Shown: positions 17,759 to 26,912 of the stretch, piece after piece
Numbering within the stretch: the stretch's first letter is position 1
How the letters are laid out: the number at the start of each line of letters is the position of its first letter
NCBI RefSeq assembly: GCF_021602585.1
Contig: NZ_BQIP01000005.1
Coordinates: 1-64,000 of the forward strand
Direction: 5' to 3'
DNA from: Pseudomonas faucium
Lineage (GTDB): Bacteria; Pseudomonadota; Gammaproteobacteria; Pseudomonadales; Pseudomonadaceae
DNA length: 64,000 bases
Notes under the pieces: model-generated
The model's database searches: none
The model's input: only the letters and a program-made list of their open reading frames with translations
What the model was told of the DNA's origin: nothing
Position numbers and translations under genes: made by a program

Positions 17759-17770
17759 GCGCAATATCCT

Positions 17771-17808
17771 GGCATATCCGTCAAGTAATGACGGATATGC
17801 CTTTTTTT
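17771..17808 (+). terminator. intrinsic terminator after the NDH-2-like gene
   Basis: A perfect 13-bp stem (ggcatatccgtca, 17771-17783, with tgacggatatgcc, 17789-17801) has a five-base loop and is followed by seven T residues. It is the clearest rho-independent terminator in the window. Confidence 0.95.
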
Positions 17809-17991
17809 GTCCTTTTATTGAATAACTGGTCAATCATGATGGCCATATGGCATCATCTAAATCAAAAAGCATGCACGAGGGTGAGACACACACTTAAATC
17901 CGCAGCGCATCGAGAGCCCGGCATCCCCCGCTGACCCGGCCTCCCGCCCATGCTCTTGACGCCCTGCACGCCAACGTCAAGGAGCAATTCC

Positions 17992-19617
17992 ATGCAACTC
18001 CGGAATATGAAGATCGGCATTCGCGCTGCCAGCGTATTCGCCCTGTTGGGCGTACTGGTCCTGTCCATGGGCCTTATCGCACTGTATGAAACCCGCCAGA
18101 TGGACAAGGCCACCGACGAAATCCGCATCACCTGGATCCCGGCCGTGGTCGCCCTCAGTGAAATCGGCAGCAACCTCGGCCGCGCCCGTGCGGTCACCCT
18201 GCGCGCCGCGCTGGATGACAACGCCAGCGAACGGGCACGCAGCATCGAGATGCTCAACGGCATCAAGGCCCAGCTCGAAGAGGGCCTTAAAGCCTACGAA
18301 GACACCATCATCGCCGCCGATGACCGCGCCCTGTTCGACGCCTTCAACAGCGCCCGGCAGCAGTACTTCGGCCTGCAGGCCAAGGTGCTGCAGGACCTTG
18401 CCGCCGGCCGCGAGGCCGAGGCCAGGCACCAGATCACCGGCCCGCTGTCGCAGCACGCCGACAGCATGATGAAGGCCATGAGCGCACTGATCGCCTACAA
18501 CGGCAAAGGCGCCGAAGGGGCGTCCGAGCGCAGCAGCCATGTGGCCGAACAGGCCTTTGTCGCCGTCATCGGCTCGCTGCTGGTGATCATGCTCGCCCTG
18601 GCCAGCATCGCCATCCTGCTCACCCGCAGCATCGTGGTGCCGCTGGCCGACGCGGTGGCCGTGGCCGAACGGGTGGCCACCGGCGACCTGACCCAGGACA
18701 TCCAGGTCAGCGGCCGCGACGAACCGGCCATGCTGTTGCGCGCGCTGAGCCGCATGCAGGCCAGCCTGCGTGACACCATCCGCAAGATCGCCGCCTCCTC
18801 CGACCAGCTGGCCTCGGCCTCCGAAGAGCTGCACACGGTCACCGAAGACACCAGCCGCGGCCTGCACCAGCAAAGCGCGGAAATCGACCAGGCAGCCACT
18901 GCCGTCAACCAGATGACCGCTGCCGTGGAAGAGGTGGCGAACAACGCGGTCAGCACCGCCGACGCCTCCCAGGGCGCCGACCGCACCACCCGTGACGGGC
19001 GTGACCAGGTCAACCAGGCACTGGCTTCGCTGCAGCACCTGGTCACGGATGTGACCGGCACCTCTGCCGAAATCGAACAGCTGGCCAGCAACGCCAACGA
19101 GATCAGCCGCGTGCTCGATGTGATCGGCGCCATTGCCGGGCAGACCAACCTGCTGGCCTTGAACGCCGCCATCGAGGCGGCGCGGGCCGGCGAAGCGGGC
19201 CGTGGCTTTGCCGTGGTGGCCGATGAAGTGCGCGCCCTCGCCCACCGTACCCAACAGTCGACGGCGGAGATCGAGCAGATGATCGCCGGGATCCAGAACG
19301 GTACCGAGCGGGCGGTGACGGCCATGCACAGCAGCCAGGGGCGCGCCACCGGCACGCTGGAAGTGGCCGAGGGTGCCGGGCAGGCGCTGGAGGTGATTGC
19401 CGAGGCGATCGCCTCGATCAACCAGCGCAACCTGGTGATTGCCAGTGCCTCGGAGCAGCAGGCGCAGGTGGCGCGGGAGGTGGATCGCAACCTGGTCAAC
19501 ATTCGCGACCTGGCGATGCAGACGTCGGCGGGGGCCAATCAGACCAGTGCGGCGGCGCAGGACTTGTCGCGCCTGGCGGTGGACCTGAATGGGATGGTGG
19601 CGCAGTTCAAGGTCTGA
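17992..19617 (+). CDS. methyl-accepting chemotaxis protein
   Basis: A 541-residue chemoreceptor. Transmembrane helix 1 covers about residues 10-32, followed by a periplasmic four-helix-bundle ligand domain (about 33-190), transmembrane helix 2 (about 190-212), a HAMP domain ([18 protein letters not shown]) and the signalling domain. The hairpin tip is recognisable in [20 protein letters not shown]. The receptor passes ligand information to CheA/CheW. The ligand is unknown. The start is ATG 17992, with AAGGAG at eight bases; an upstream in-frame ATG at 17950 is rejected. It is monocistronic and ends convergently against the permease gene. Confidence 0.95.
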   Translation: MQLRNMKIGIRAASVFALLGVLVLSMGLIALYETRQMDKATDEIRITWIPAVVALSEIGSNLGRARAVTLRAALDDNASERARSIEMLNGIKAQLEEGLKAYEDTIIAADDRALFDAFNSARQQYFGLQAKVLQDLAAGREAEARHQITGPLSQHADSMMKAMSALIAYNGKGAEGASERSSHVAEQAFVAVIGSLLVIMLALASIAILLTRSIVVPLADAVAVAERVATGDLTQDIQVSGRDEPAMLLRALSRMQASLRDTIRKIAASSDQLASASEELHTVTEDTSRGLHQQSAEIDQAATAVNQMTAAVEEVANNAVSTADASQGADRTTRDGRDQVNQALASLQHLVTDVTGTSAEIEQLASNANEISRVLDVIGAIAGQTNLLALNAAIEAARAGEAGRGFAVVADEVRALAHRTQQSTAEIEQMIAGIQNGTERAVTAMHSSQGRATGTLEVAEGAGQALEVIAEAIASINQRNLVIASASEQQAQVAREVDRNLVNIRDLAMQTSAGANQTSAAAQDLSRLAVDLNGMVAQFKV

Positions 19618-19629
19618 GCTGAAACAGCT

Positions 19630-19648
19630 GGGGCCGCCTTGCGGCCCC
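19630..19648. terminator. ggggccgc hairpin between convergent genes
   Basis: ggggccgc-ctt-gcggcccc forms an 8-bp stem followed by cccttt on the + strand. It is the same hairpin type that flanks the REP pairs in this window, here without a REP, and probably ends transcription of both convergent genes. Confidence 0.6.
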
Positions 19649-19658
19649 CTTTCACGCA

Positions 19659-21065
19659 TCACTCGTTGACACTGACCGCCCGCACCAGCTTCTCGGCAGC
19701 CTTGCCCCGGGTAGCCAGGCAGTAGTACAGCGGCACCGTCACCACCAAGCCGAACAGCCACGACAGGTCAGCCCCTTCGACGATGTTCGAATACGGCCCC
19801 ACGTACAGCGACGTATTGGCAAACGGCAGCTGCACCAGGATCCCGCAGGCATAGGCGATGATCGCGTGATGGTTGAAGCGCCCATAAATGCCGCCATCGG
19901 CGCTGAAGATCGAAGCGATGTCGTACTGCCCCTTCTTGATCAGGTAGAAGTCGATCAGGTTGATCGACGCCCATGGCACCAGCACCAGCAGCAGCGCCAG
20001 GATCAGCCCGATGAACTGGCCGATGAAGCCCGCCGAGGCATTCAGCGCGACCATGCCGCACGCCAGCAGAATCACCGATGCCAGGATCACCCGCACCTTG
20101 ATGCTCGGCGTCCACTGGGCGACGAAGGTCTGGATGGCGGTGACGATCGACAGCACCGCGCCATACAGGTTGAGGGCGTTGTGGCTGATGATGTTGAGCA
20201 GGAACAGCACCATCAAAATCGGCCCCAGCCAGCCGGTGGCCTGCTTGACCGCATCCATCGCGTCGGTGCCCTGCGGCACGCACAGCACCGCCACGGCACC
20301 GAAGCTGAAGCACAGGATGGTGCCCAGGGTGGCGCCAAAGTAAGTCGCCCAGAACGGCCTGGCGATGCCCACTTCCTTGGGCAGGTAGCGCGAATAGTCG
20401 GAGGTGTAGGGCGAGAAGCTGATCTGCCAGATGGTGCCCAGCGACACCGTGGCGATGAAGCCCGACAGGTTGAACGCGCCGCGGCTGAAGAAGTCGGCCG
20501 GCAGTGGCTGCACGAACATCATGATGAAGCCGGCCAGCAATGCCGAGCCCATCACCCAGGTGCCGATGCGGTTGAGGATATGAATGAAGCGGTAGCCGAT
20601 CACGCCGATGGCCGTGGCGCTCAGGGCACCGATGACGATGGCGCCCGGCATCGGCACGCTGGGCGCGATGCCATGGATGGTCTTGCCCGCCAGAACGATG
20701 TTGGAAATGAAGAAGCCGACATAGATCAGCGCGGTGAAGAACACGATCAGCAGCGCGCCATACCGGCCGAACTGGCCCCGGCTCTGCACCATCTGCGGAA
20801 TGCCCAGCTGCGGTCCCTGCGCAGAGGCCAGGGCGATGACCACGCCCCCCAGAAGGTGACCCAGCACGATGGCGATCAGGCCCCACAACAGGTTCAGGTG
20901 GAACACCTGCACCACCATGGCGCCGGTGACGATGGGCAGTGGCGCGATGTTGGTACTGAACCAGAGGGTGAACAGGTCGCGCGCCTTCCCATGGCGCTCG
21001 GCAGGTGGAACGTAATCGACCGTGTGATTCTCGACAAACTGGTGTTGCGATGACGGTTGGGACAT
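19659..21065 (-). CDS. NCS1-family nucleobase/hydantoin/allantoin-type permease
   Basis: A 468-residue inner-membrane symporter with about 12 hydrophobic segments, beginning with the NCS1-like cytoplasmic N-terminus (VPPAERHGKARDLFTLWF). Family members import cytosine, allantoin, hydantoins, thiamine or related N-heterocycles. It diverges from the flavin reductase/LLM monooxygenase genes. A ggtat-type palindrome (21143-21153) lies upstream of its start, matching motifs in front of the catabolic genes. It is therefore the likely uptake system for the locus substrate. A clear paralogue is encoded at 36830-38239. Confidence 0.92.
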   Translation of the reverse strand: MSQPSSQHQFVENHTVDYVPPAERHGKARDLFTLWFSTNIAPLPIVTGAMVVQVFHLNLLWGLIAIVLGHLLGGVVIALASAQGPQLGIPQMVQSRGQFGRYGALLIVFFTALIYVGFFISNIVLAGKTIHGIAPSVPMPGAIVIGALSATAIGVIGYRFIHILNRIGTWVMGSALLAGFIMMFVQPLPADFFSRGAFNLSGFIATVSLGTIWQISFSPYTSDYSRYLPKEVGIARPFWATYFGATLGTILCFSFGAVAVLCVPQGTDAMDAVKQATGWLGPILMVLFLLNIISHNALNLYGAVLSIVTAIQTFVAQWTPSIKVRVILASVILLACGMVALNASAGFIGQFIGLILALLLVLVPWASINLIDFYLIKKGQYDIASIFSADGGIYGRFNHHAIIAYACGILVQLPFANTSLYVGPYSNIVEGADLSWLFGLVVTVPLYYCLATRGKAAEKLVRAVSVNE

Positions 21066-21382
21066 GGTTTTCAGCTCGAAAGGTCGTTTTTATCTTTGTA
21101 AGGAAACCGCATCTAGGCGGCCTCTCAGCTGCGGACCATATTATGGTATTCCAAACTTTTGACAACACTGCTGCGGTCTATAAATCGCCAACTGATCCGG
21201 TTCAGCAACCACGGCCAAGGCCCTTCGCTTTGGTCAAAGCCCCTGTTCATGCGGCTTTGCGCCATTCATCGTGAATTTTCGCGTTGGCGAAATTCCGCTT
21301 GCAAATCGAGTATTACGGTATACCATCAGACACATCAACGATAAAAACCGCGGACCACCGCAGCCCTTTCGAGGTACTCGCC
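21066..21382. promoter_or_regulatory. divergent control region with two ggtatacc-type operators
   Basis: This 317-bp space between the permease and flavin reductase 1 holds atggtattcca (21143-21153) on the permease side and acggtataccat (21315-21326) on the reductase side. Both resemble the perfect palindrome at 23211-23222. The second shares the trailing cagaca with that site. They are candidate operators for the FCD-GntR regulator encoded at 27391. No gene is evident. Confidence 0.65.
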
Positions 21383-21868
21383 ATGATCGACGCAACCGTC
21401 TACAAGAACGTCCTGGGCTCCTTCCCGTCCGGCGTCACCGTCATCACTACCCTGGACGACGACGGCTCGATCGTCGGCCTCACTGCCAGCGCCTTCTCTT
21501 CCCTGTCGATGGACCCGCCGCTGGTACTGTTCTGCCCCAACTACAGCTCCGACTCCTACCCGGTGCTGATCAAGCACAAGCGTTTCGCCATCCACCTGCT
21601 CTCTGGCGAACAGCAGGCCGAAGCCTATGCCTTCGCGAAAAAGGGCAAGGACAAGGCCAGCGGCATCGCCTGGACCTTGAGCGCACTGGGCAACCCCATC
21701 CTGGCCGGCGCCACCGCCGTGATCGAATGCGAGCTGTGGCGCGAATACGAAGGTGGCGACCACGCCATCATGGTCGGCAAGGTGCACAACCTGATCGTCC
21801 CCGAGCAGGCGCCACGGCCGATGGTGTACTGCCGCGGCAAGATGGCCAGCCTGCCCGCCTTTGCCTGA
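21383..21868 (+). CDS. flavin reductase family protein (copy 1)
   Basis: A 161-residue FMN-binding reductase of the RutF/HpaC type, with GSFPSGVTVITTLD at the N-terminus and FCPNYSSDSYPVL. It should supply reduced flavin to a two-component monooxygenase, most simply the LLM enzyme encoded 66 bp downstream. The start is ATG 21383, with gaggt at about seven bases. A close paralogue of identical length lies at 26250-26735 in the same locus. It is transcribed away from the NCS1 permease behind a ggtatacc motif. Confidence 0.9.
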   Translation: MIDATVYKNVLGSFPSGVTVITTLDDDGSIVGLTASAFSSLSMDPPLVLFCPNYSSDSYPVLIKHKRFAIHLLSGEQQAEAYAFAKKGKDKASGIAWTLSALGNPILAGATAVIECELWREYEGGDHAIMVGKVHNLIVPEQAPRPMVYCRGKMASLPAFA

Positions 21869-21934
21869 TACGCCCAGCTTTATTACTGACGCCTGGCGCG
21901 CCAGGCGAGACTTCCAAGCTTTGAGGAAAGCCCC

Positions 21935-22978
21935 ATGAAATTTTCGTTGTTCGTGCACATGGAACGTTGGGATGAACAGGTCAGCCACAGCCAGCTGTTC
22001 GAAGACCTGACCGAACTGACCCTGATGGCCGAGAACGGCGGTTTCAGCACCGTGTGGATTGGCGAACACCACGCCATGGAATACACCATTTCGCCAAGCC
22101 CGATGCCCCTGCTGGCCTACCTGGCCGCGCGCACCGAGACCATCCGCCTGGGCGCCGGCACCATCATCGCGCCGTTCTGGAACCCGATCCGGGTGGCCGG
22201 CGAATGCGCCCTGCTCGACGTCATCAGCAACGGCCGCATGGAAGTGGGCCTGGCCCGCGGCGCCTACCAGTTCGAGTTCGACCGCATGGCCAATGGCATG
22301 CCGGCCACCGACGGCGGCAAGGCCCTGCGCGAGATGGTCCCGGCGGTGCGCCAGCTGTGGCAAGGCGACTACGCCCACGAAGGCGAAGTCTACAACTTCC
22401 CGACCTCCACCAGCGTGCCCAAGCCGGTGCAAAAAGGCATGCCGCCGATGTGGATCGCCGCCCGCGACCCGGATTCGCACAACTTCGCGGTGAAGAACGG
22501 CTGCAACGTGATGGTCACCCCGCTGATGAAAGGCGACGAAGAAGTGCTGGACCTGAAGAACAAGTTCCAGGCCGCGCTGGACAACAACCCCGAGGTGCCG
22601 CGCCCGCAACTGATGGTGCTGCGCCACACCCACGTGCACAGCCCGGCCGACCCGGACGGCTGGAAGATCGGTGCCCAGGCCATTTCGCGCTTCTACCGCA
22701 CCTTCGATGCCTGGTTCGGCAACAAGACCACCCCGGTCAACGGCTTCCTGGAGCCGAGCCCGGAGTCGAAGTTCGCCGAGGTGCCGGCCTTCGCCCTGGA
22801 GAACATCCGCAAGAACACCATGATCGGCACCCCCGAAGAGATCATCGCGCGCATCAAGTACTACCAGGAACTGGGCGTCGATGAGTTCAGCTTCTGGTGC
22901 GACAACAGCCTGCCCCACGCCGAGAAGAAGAAGTCGCTGGAGCTGTTCATCAAGGAAGTGGTGCCGGCGTTCGCCTGA
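21935..22978 (+). CDS. LLM-class flavin-dependent monooxygenase
   Basis: A 347-residue luciferase-like protein with the TIM-barrel pattern of bacterial luciferase alpha-type and alkanesulfonate-type monooxygenases (ENGGFSTVWIGEHH, IRLGAGTIIAPFWNP, GRMEVGLARGAYQFEF). Such enzymes use FMNH2 from a separate reductase and molecular oxygen. It follows flavin reductase 1 and sits in a locus with a permease, hydrolase and aldehyde dehydrogenase, which suggests oxidative opening or cleavage of an imported ring. The substrate is not known. The start ATG 21935 is preceded by gaggaa. A hairpin with a T run follows the gene. Confidence 0.9.
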   Translation: MKFSLFVHMERWDEQVSHSQLFEDLTELTLMAENGGFSTVWIGEHHAMEYTISPSPMPLLAYLAARTETIRLGAGTIIAPFWNPIRVAGECALLDVISNGRMEVGLARGAYQFEFDRMANGMPATDGGKALREMVPAVRQLWQGDYAHEGEVYNFPTSTSVPKPVQKGMPPMWIAARDPDSHNFAVKNGCNVMVTPLMKGDEEVLDLKNKFQAALDNNPEVPRPQLMVLRHTHVHSPADPDGWKIGAQAISRFYRTFDAWFGNKTTPVNGFLEPSPESKFAEVPAFALENIRKNTMIGTPEEIIARIKYYQELGVDEFSFWCDNSLPHAEKKKSLELFIKEVVPAFA

Positions 22979-23009
22979 ATTCCCATTGCCTGAACCTGTT
23001 GCGGGACAA

Positions 23010-23056
23010 GCCCGCTCCCGGCGGCCCGCGTGGCCCTCGCGAGCGGGCGTTTTTTT
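23010..23056 (+). terminator. probable intrinsic terminator after the LLM gene
   Basis: gcccgctc (23010-23017) pairs with gagcgggc (23041-23048), followed by g and seven T. The 23-base loop is GC-rich and may fold further. Genes downstream have their own operator, which supports a transcript end here. Confidence 0.65.
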
Positions 23057-23087
23057 GGGGCTCGTCGGGGTGGATTCGGCGCCAAGC

Positions 23088-23123
23088 AGATCGAGCGCCG
23101 CCCGCGCGGCGCTGGATCTCAAG
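23088..23123. repeat. dispersed palindrome related to the 111-336 repeat
   Basis: The palindromic unit, agatcgagcgccgcccgcgc and the following bases to 23123, is nearly identical to the outer end of the inverted repeat at 111-336. It lies just after the terminator of the LLM gene. Confidence 0.75.
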
Positions 23124-23210
23124 AGCGACACATCTCTCAAGCCCTGCACTCCCCACCTTTCGTCCCCCTCCCAAGAGAAATTTCAGCCCCCCTCTTGCAC
23201 AACAAATATT

Positions 23211-23222
23211 ATGGTATACCAT
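23211..23222. promoter_or_regulatory. perfect atggtataccat operator
   Basis: A perfect 12-bp palindrome 40 bp upstream of the DUF1185 gene. The core tggtatacca resembles FadR/FCD-type GntR sites. The flanking tatt and cagaca are shared with the motif at 21315-21326, so one regulator probably controls both units. Confidence 0.65.
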
Positions 23223-23261
23223 CAGACAACAAGAGCTGATAACCCTCACCAGGAGCCCTCC

Positions 23262-23858
23262 ATGAGTTTCGAAATCCGCAAGATCGTCACCTACTCCGAA
23301 GAGACCCGCATCGAAGGCGGCAAGGCCACCGACAAGCCGGTGACCATGGTCGGCCTGGCCGTCGTGATCAAGAATCCATGGGCCGGTCGCGGTTTCGTTG
23401 AAGATCTGAAGCCGGAAATCCGCGCCAACTGCTCCGAGCTCGGTGCCCTGATGGTCGAGCGCCTGACCGCCGCCATCGGCGGTGCCGACAAGATCGAAGC
23501 CTATGGCAAGGCAGCCGTGGTCGGCGCCGATGGCGAAATCGAGCACGCCTCCGCCGTGATCCACACCCTGCGTTTCGGCAACCACTACCGCGAAGCCGTG
23601 CAGGCCAAGAGCTACCTGAGCTTCACCAACAAGCGCGGCGGCCCGGGCACCTCGATCCAGATCCCGATGATGCAGAAGGACGACGAAGGCCTGCGCTCGC
23701 ACTACATCACCCTGGAAATGCAGATCGAAGACGCCCCGCGTGCCGACGAAATCGTCGTGGTACTGGGCGCTGCCGACGGCGGCCGCCTGCACCCGCGCAT
23801 CGGCAACCGCTACATCGACCTGGAAGAACTGGCGGCCGAAAAGGCCAACGCTCAATAA
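23262..23858 (+). CDS. amino acid synthesis family protein (DUF1185)
   Basis: A 198-residue protein of Pfam family PF06684. Family structures show a chorismate-mutase/YjgF-like trimeric fold, and a role in amino-acid or small-imine metabolism has been suggested, without a defined reaction. Features visible here are IRKIVTYSEETRIEGGK near the N-terminus, KNPWAGRGFVEDL and GPGTSIQIPMM. The start is ATG 23262, with AGGAG at seven bases. It begins a second transcription unit behind a perfect ggtatacc palindrome and is followed by hydrolase and dehydrogenase genes. By analogy with RutC it could process an unstable intermediate; that is inference. Confidence 0.88.
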   Translation: MSFEIRKIVTYSEETRIEGGKATDKPVTMVGLAVVIKNPWAGRGFVEDLKPEIRANCSELGALMVERLTAAIGGADKIEAYGKAAVVGADGEIEHASAVIHTLRFGNHYREAVQAKSYLSFTNKRGGPGTSIQIPMMQKDDEGLRSHYITLEMQIEDAPRADEIVVVLGAADGGRLHPRIGNRYIDLEELAAEKANAQ

Positions 23859-23924
23859 CAACAACCAAGACGGGCCGGGGCGTTGCGTGCAAGCGCCACG
23901 CCCGACCTTCAAGGAGCGCCCTCC

Positions 23925-24758
23925 ATGATTCAGCCTGTCGCTGAACATACACCGGCCGGCACCAGTTACCTGGTCCAGGGCCAGGGCCAACCCGTGGTGC
24001 TGATCCACGGCGTGGGCCTGAACAAGGAAATGTGGGGCGGGCAGTTCGTGGGCCTGGCCAACGACTACCGCGTCATCGCCTACGACATGCTCGGCCACGG
24101 CCACAGCGCCTTGCCAGCAGCCGACATCGGCCTGGAAGGCTACGCCGCGCAACTGGCCGAACTGCTCGACCACCTGCAGATCGCCCAGGCCACCGTGATC
24201 GGCTTCTCCATGGGCGGCCTGGTGGCACGCGCCTTTGCCCTGCACTACCCACAGCGCCTGGCTGCGCTGGTGGTGCTCAACAGCGTGTTCAACCGCACGC
24301 CAGAGCAGAGCGCCGGGGTGATCGCCCGCGCCGCGCAAGCGGCCGAACAGGGCCCCGACGCCAACGTCGACGCCGCCCTGGACCGCTGGTTCAGCCGTGA
24401 ATACAAGGCGGCCAACCCCGCGCAGGTCGCCGCGATCCGCCAGGTGCTGGCAAGCAACGACCCGCAGGGCTACCACACCACCTATTCGCTGTTCGCCACC
24501 CAGGACATGTACCGCGCAGGCGACCTGGGCAGCATCCAAGTGCCGACGCTGATCGCCACCGGCGAACTCGACGCCGGCTCCACCCCGGCCATGACCCGCC
24601 AGCTTGCCGCCAGCATTCCCGGCGCGCAGAGCGTGGTGCTGGCCGAGCAACGGCATATGATGCCGGTAGAGGCACCACGGGAAGTCAACAAGATGCTGCT
24701 GGACTTCCTCAGCCAAGCCCGCACCCTCACCGAATCCGCCAAGGGGATTGTTGCATGA
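23925..24758 (+). CDS. alpha/beta hydrolase
   Basis: A 277-residue alpha/beta-hydrolase. The oxyanion-hole segment LIHGVGLNKEMW, the nucleophile elbow GFSMGG and the C-terminal histidine in EQRHMMPVEAP give a complete Ser-Asp-His pattern. Similarity is to RutD, 3-oxoadipate enol-lactonase and carboxylesterase-type enzymes that cleave amides, enol-lactones or carbamates. The start is ATG 23925, with aaggag upstream. Its stop overlaps the aldehyde dehydrogenase start (ATGA), so the two are translationally coupled. It is likely the hydrolytic step of this locus, acting after the flavin monooxygenase. Confidence 0.9.
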   Translation: MIQPVAEHTPAGTSYLVQGQGQPVVLIHGVGLNKEMWGGQFVGLANDYRVIAYDMLGHGHSALPAADIGLEGYAAQLAELLDHLQIAQATVIGFSMGGLVARAFALHYPQRLAALVVLNSVFNRTPEQSAGVIARAAQAAEQGPDANVDAALDRWFSREYKAANPAQVAAIRQVLASNDPQGYHTTYSLFATQDMYRAGDLGSIQVPTLIATGELDAGSTPAMTRQLAASIPGAQSVVLAEQRHMMPVEAPREVNKMLLDFLSQARTLTESAKGIVA

Positions 24759-26236
24759 CCCTCGTTCGTTTCCAGATGTGCATCGACGGCCAATGGCTCG
24801 ATGCCCACAGCGGCAAGACCTTCGACAGCCTCAACCCGGCTACCGCCCAGGCCTGGGCGCAACTGCCCGACGCCGACGAAACCGACGTCGAGCTGGCCGT
24901 GCAGGCCGCCCAGCGCGCCTTCGACAGCCCGGCCTGGCGCAGCATCACCGCCACCGCGCGCGGCAAGCTGCTGCGCCGCCTGGGTGACCTGATCGCCGAG
25001 AACAAGGAACACCTGGCCCAGCTCGAAAGCCGGGACAACGGCAAGCTGATCCGCGAAACCCGCGGCCAGGTCGGCTACCTGCCGGAGTTCTTCCACTACA
25101 CCGCAGGCCTTGCCGACAAGCTCGAAGGCGGCACCCTGCCGCTGGACAAGCCCGACCTGTTCGCCTACACGGTGCACGAACCGATCGGCGTGGTGGCCGG
25201 GATCATCCCCTGGAACAGCCCGCTGTACCTGACCGCGATCAAGCTGGCCCCGGCCCTGGCGGCGGGCAATACCATCGTGCTCAAGCCGTCCGAGCATGCC
25301 TCGGCGACCATCCTCGAGCTGGCGCGCCTGGCCCATGAAGCCGGTTTCCCGCCGGGTGTGGTCAACGTGGTCACCGGCTACGGCCCAAGCACCGGCGCGG
25401 CCCTGACCCGCCACCCGCTGGTGCGCAAGATCGCCTTCACCGGCGGCGCCGCCACCGCCCGCCACGTGGTGCGCAGCAGCGCCGAGAACTTCGCCAAGCT
25501 GTCGCTGGAGCTGGGCGGCAAGTCGCCGAACATCATCTTCGCCGACGCCGACCTTGACAGCGCCATCAACGGCGCCGTGGCCGGCATCTATGCCGCCTCC
25601 GGGCAGAGCTGCGTGGCCGGCTCGCGCCTGCTGGTGCAAGACGAGATCTTCGACGAGTTCGTCGCCCGCCTGATCGAGCGCGCCAAGCGCATCCGCATCG
25701 GCAACCCGCAGGACGACGCCAGCGAAATGGGGCCGATGGCCACCGCCCAGCAACTGGCCGTGGTCGAAGGCCTGGTGGCGGCGGCCAAGGCCGAAGGCGC
25801 CAAGCTGCACCTGGGCGGCAAACGTGCCGAGGTCGAAGGGGATGGCTGGTTCTACGAGCCGACCCTGTTCGAGTGCGACAGCAACTCGATGACCATCATG
25901 CAGGAAGAAGTGTTCGGCCCGGTCGCGGCGGTGATCCGCTTCAAGACCGAGGAGCAGGCCCTGGCCATGGCCAACGATTCGCAGTTCGGCCTGGCGGCCG
26001 GCATCTGGACCCGCGACCTGGGCCGTGCCCACCGCCTGGCCCGTGATGTGCGTTCGGGGATCATCTGGGTCAACACCTACCGCGCAGTGTCGGCCATGGC
26101 GCCGATCGGCGGCTTCAAGAACAGCGGCTACGGCCGTGAAAGCGGCATCGATTCGGTGCTGGCCTATACCGAGCTGAAGACCGTGTGGATCAACCTGTCC
26201 ACCGCGCCGATGCCCGACCCGTTCGTGATGCGTTGA
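24755..26236 (+). CDS. NAD(P)-dependent aldehyde dehydrogenase
   Basis: A 493-residue ALDH superfamily member of usual length. The catalytic glutamate lies in LELGGKSPN and the catalytic cysteine in GQSCVAGSRLLV; the cofactor loop is visible in FTGGAATARHVV. It resembles the betaine/aromatic aldehyde dehydrogenase group. It probably oxidises an aldehyde or semialdehyde produced by the preceding hydrolase, because the start overlaps the hydrolase stop by four bases. Flavin reductase 2 follows 13 bp downstream. The exact substrate is unknown. Confidence 0.93.
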   Translation: MTLVRFQMCIDGQWLDAHSGKTFDSLNPATAQAWAQLPDADETDVELAVQAAQRAFDSPAWRSITATARGKLLRRLGDLIAENKEHLAQLESRDNGKLIRETRGQVGYLPEFFHYTAGLADKLEGGTLPLDKPDLFAYTVHEPIGVVAGIIPWNSPLYLTAIKLAPALAAGNTIVLKPSEHASATILELARLAHEAGFPPGVVNVVTGYGPSTGAALTRHPLVRKIAFTGGAATARHVVRSSAENFAKLSLELGGKSPNIIFADADLDSAINGAVAGIYAASGQSCVAGSRLLVQDEIFDEFVARLIERAKRIRIGNPQDDASEMGPMATAQQLAVVEGLVAAAKAEGAKLHLGGKRAEVEGDGWFYEPTLFECDSNSMTIMQEEVFGPVAAVIRFKTEEQALAMANDSQFGLAAGIWTRDLGRAHRLARDVRSGIIWVNTYRAVSAMAPIGGFKNSGYGRESGIDSVLAYTELKTVWINLSTAPMPDPFVMR

Positions 26237-26249
26237 GAGGTAGCACAAG

Positions 26250-26735
26250 ATGATCGAACCCGGCATCTACAAAGACGTGATGGGCTCCTTCCCGTCCGGC
26301 GTCACGGTGGTCACCACCCTGGACGCCGACGGCGGCATCGTCGGCATCACCGCCAGCGCCTTCAGCGCGCTGTCGATCGAGCCGGCGCTGGTGCTGTTCT
26401 GCCCCAACTACGCCTCCGACACCTACCCGATCCTGCGTGACAGCAAACAGTTCGCCATCCACTTGCTGTCCGCCGACCAGACCGCCGAGGCCTATGCCTT
26501 CGCCGGCAAGGGCAAGGACAAGGCCAAGGGCATCGACTGGCACCTGAGCGAGCTGGGCAACCCGCTGCTGGCCAAGGCCACGGCGATCATCGAGTGCGAA
26601 CTGTGGCGCGAGTACGACGGCGGTGACCACGCGATCATTGTCGGCGCGGTGAAAAACCTGGTGCTGCCGGCCGACCCGGCGACGCCGATGGTCTACCACA
26701 AGGGCAAGCTGGGCGCCCTGCCGCCCTTGGGCTGA
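26250..26735 (+). CDS. flavin reductase family protein (copy 2)
   Basis: A 161-residue reductase, the same length as the protein encoded at 21383-21868 and similar throughout (GSFPSGVTV, LVLFCPNY, AYAF.KGKDKA and ECELWREY are shared). It lies 13 bp after the aldehyde dehydrogenase stop and is therefore in the same operon. The duplication could reflect a second flavin-dependent step or a gene-dosage role. No second monooxygenase gene is visible in the locus. Confidence 0.9.
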   Translation: MIEPGIYKDVMGSFPSGVTVVTTLDADGGIVGITASAFSALSIEPALVLFCPNYASDTYPILRDSKQFAIHLLSADQTAEAYAFAGKGKDKAKGIDWHLSELGNPLLAKATAIIECELWREYDGGDHAIIVGAVKNLVLPADPATPMVYHKGKLGALPPLG

Positions 26736-26743
26736 TGCTGAGA

Positions 26744-26836
26744 GGGGCTGCTTTGCAGCCCAATCGCCGGCAAGCCGGCTCCTACAGTTTTTTTGTGGGA
26801 GCCGGCTTGCCGGCGATTGGGCCGCGCAGCGGCCCC
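26744..26836. repeat. composite REP pair with flanking hairpins, inside an operon-like run
   Basis: Hairpin gggctgc-ttt-gcagccc (26745-26761), opposed REP cores, then hairpin gggccgc-gca-gcggccc (26819-26835). The REP arms themselves could form one long stem around ttttttt. It separates flavin reductase 2 from the CMD gene on the same strand, so it may reduce expression of the downstream genes. Confidence 0.85.
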
Positions 26837-26912
26837 GTGCCACCCCCTTTCCAGGGGCCGCGCTACCCCTCACCACTCGGTTGCGGCCCCTGTTTTTATT
26901 CGGAGCGATGCC

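Noticed and set aside
17977-19761. 594-codon open frame antisense to the chemoreceptor gene
   Set aside because: It is the complement of the MCP coding sequence, and its composition reflects reverse-frame codons rather than protein.
22950-24716. 588-codon antisense frame across the DUF1185 and hydrolase genes
   Set aside because: It spans two well-supported genes, their ribosome binding sites and an operator, so it is not coding.
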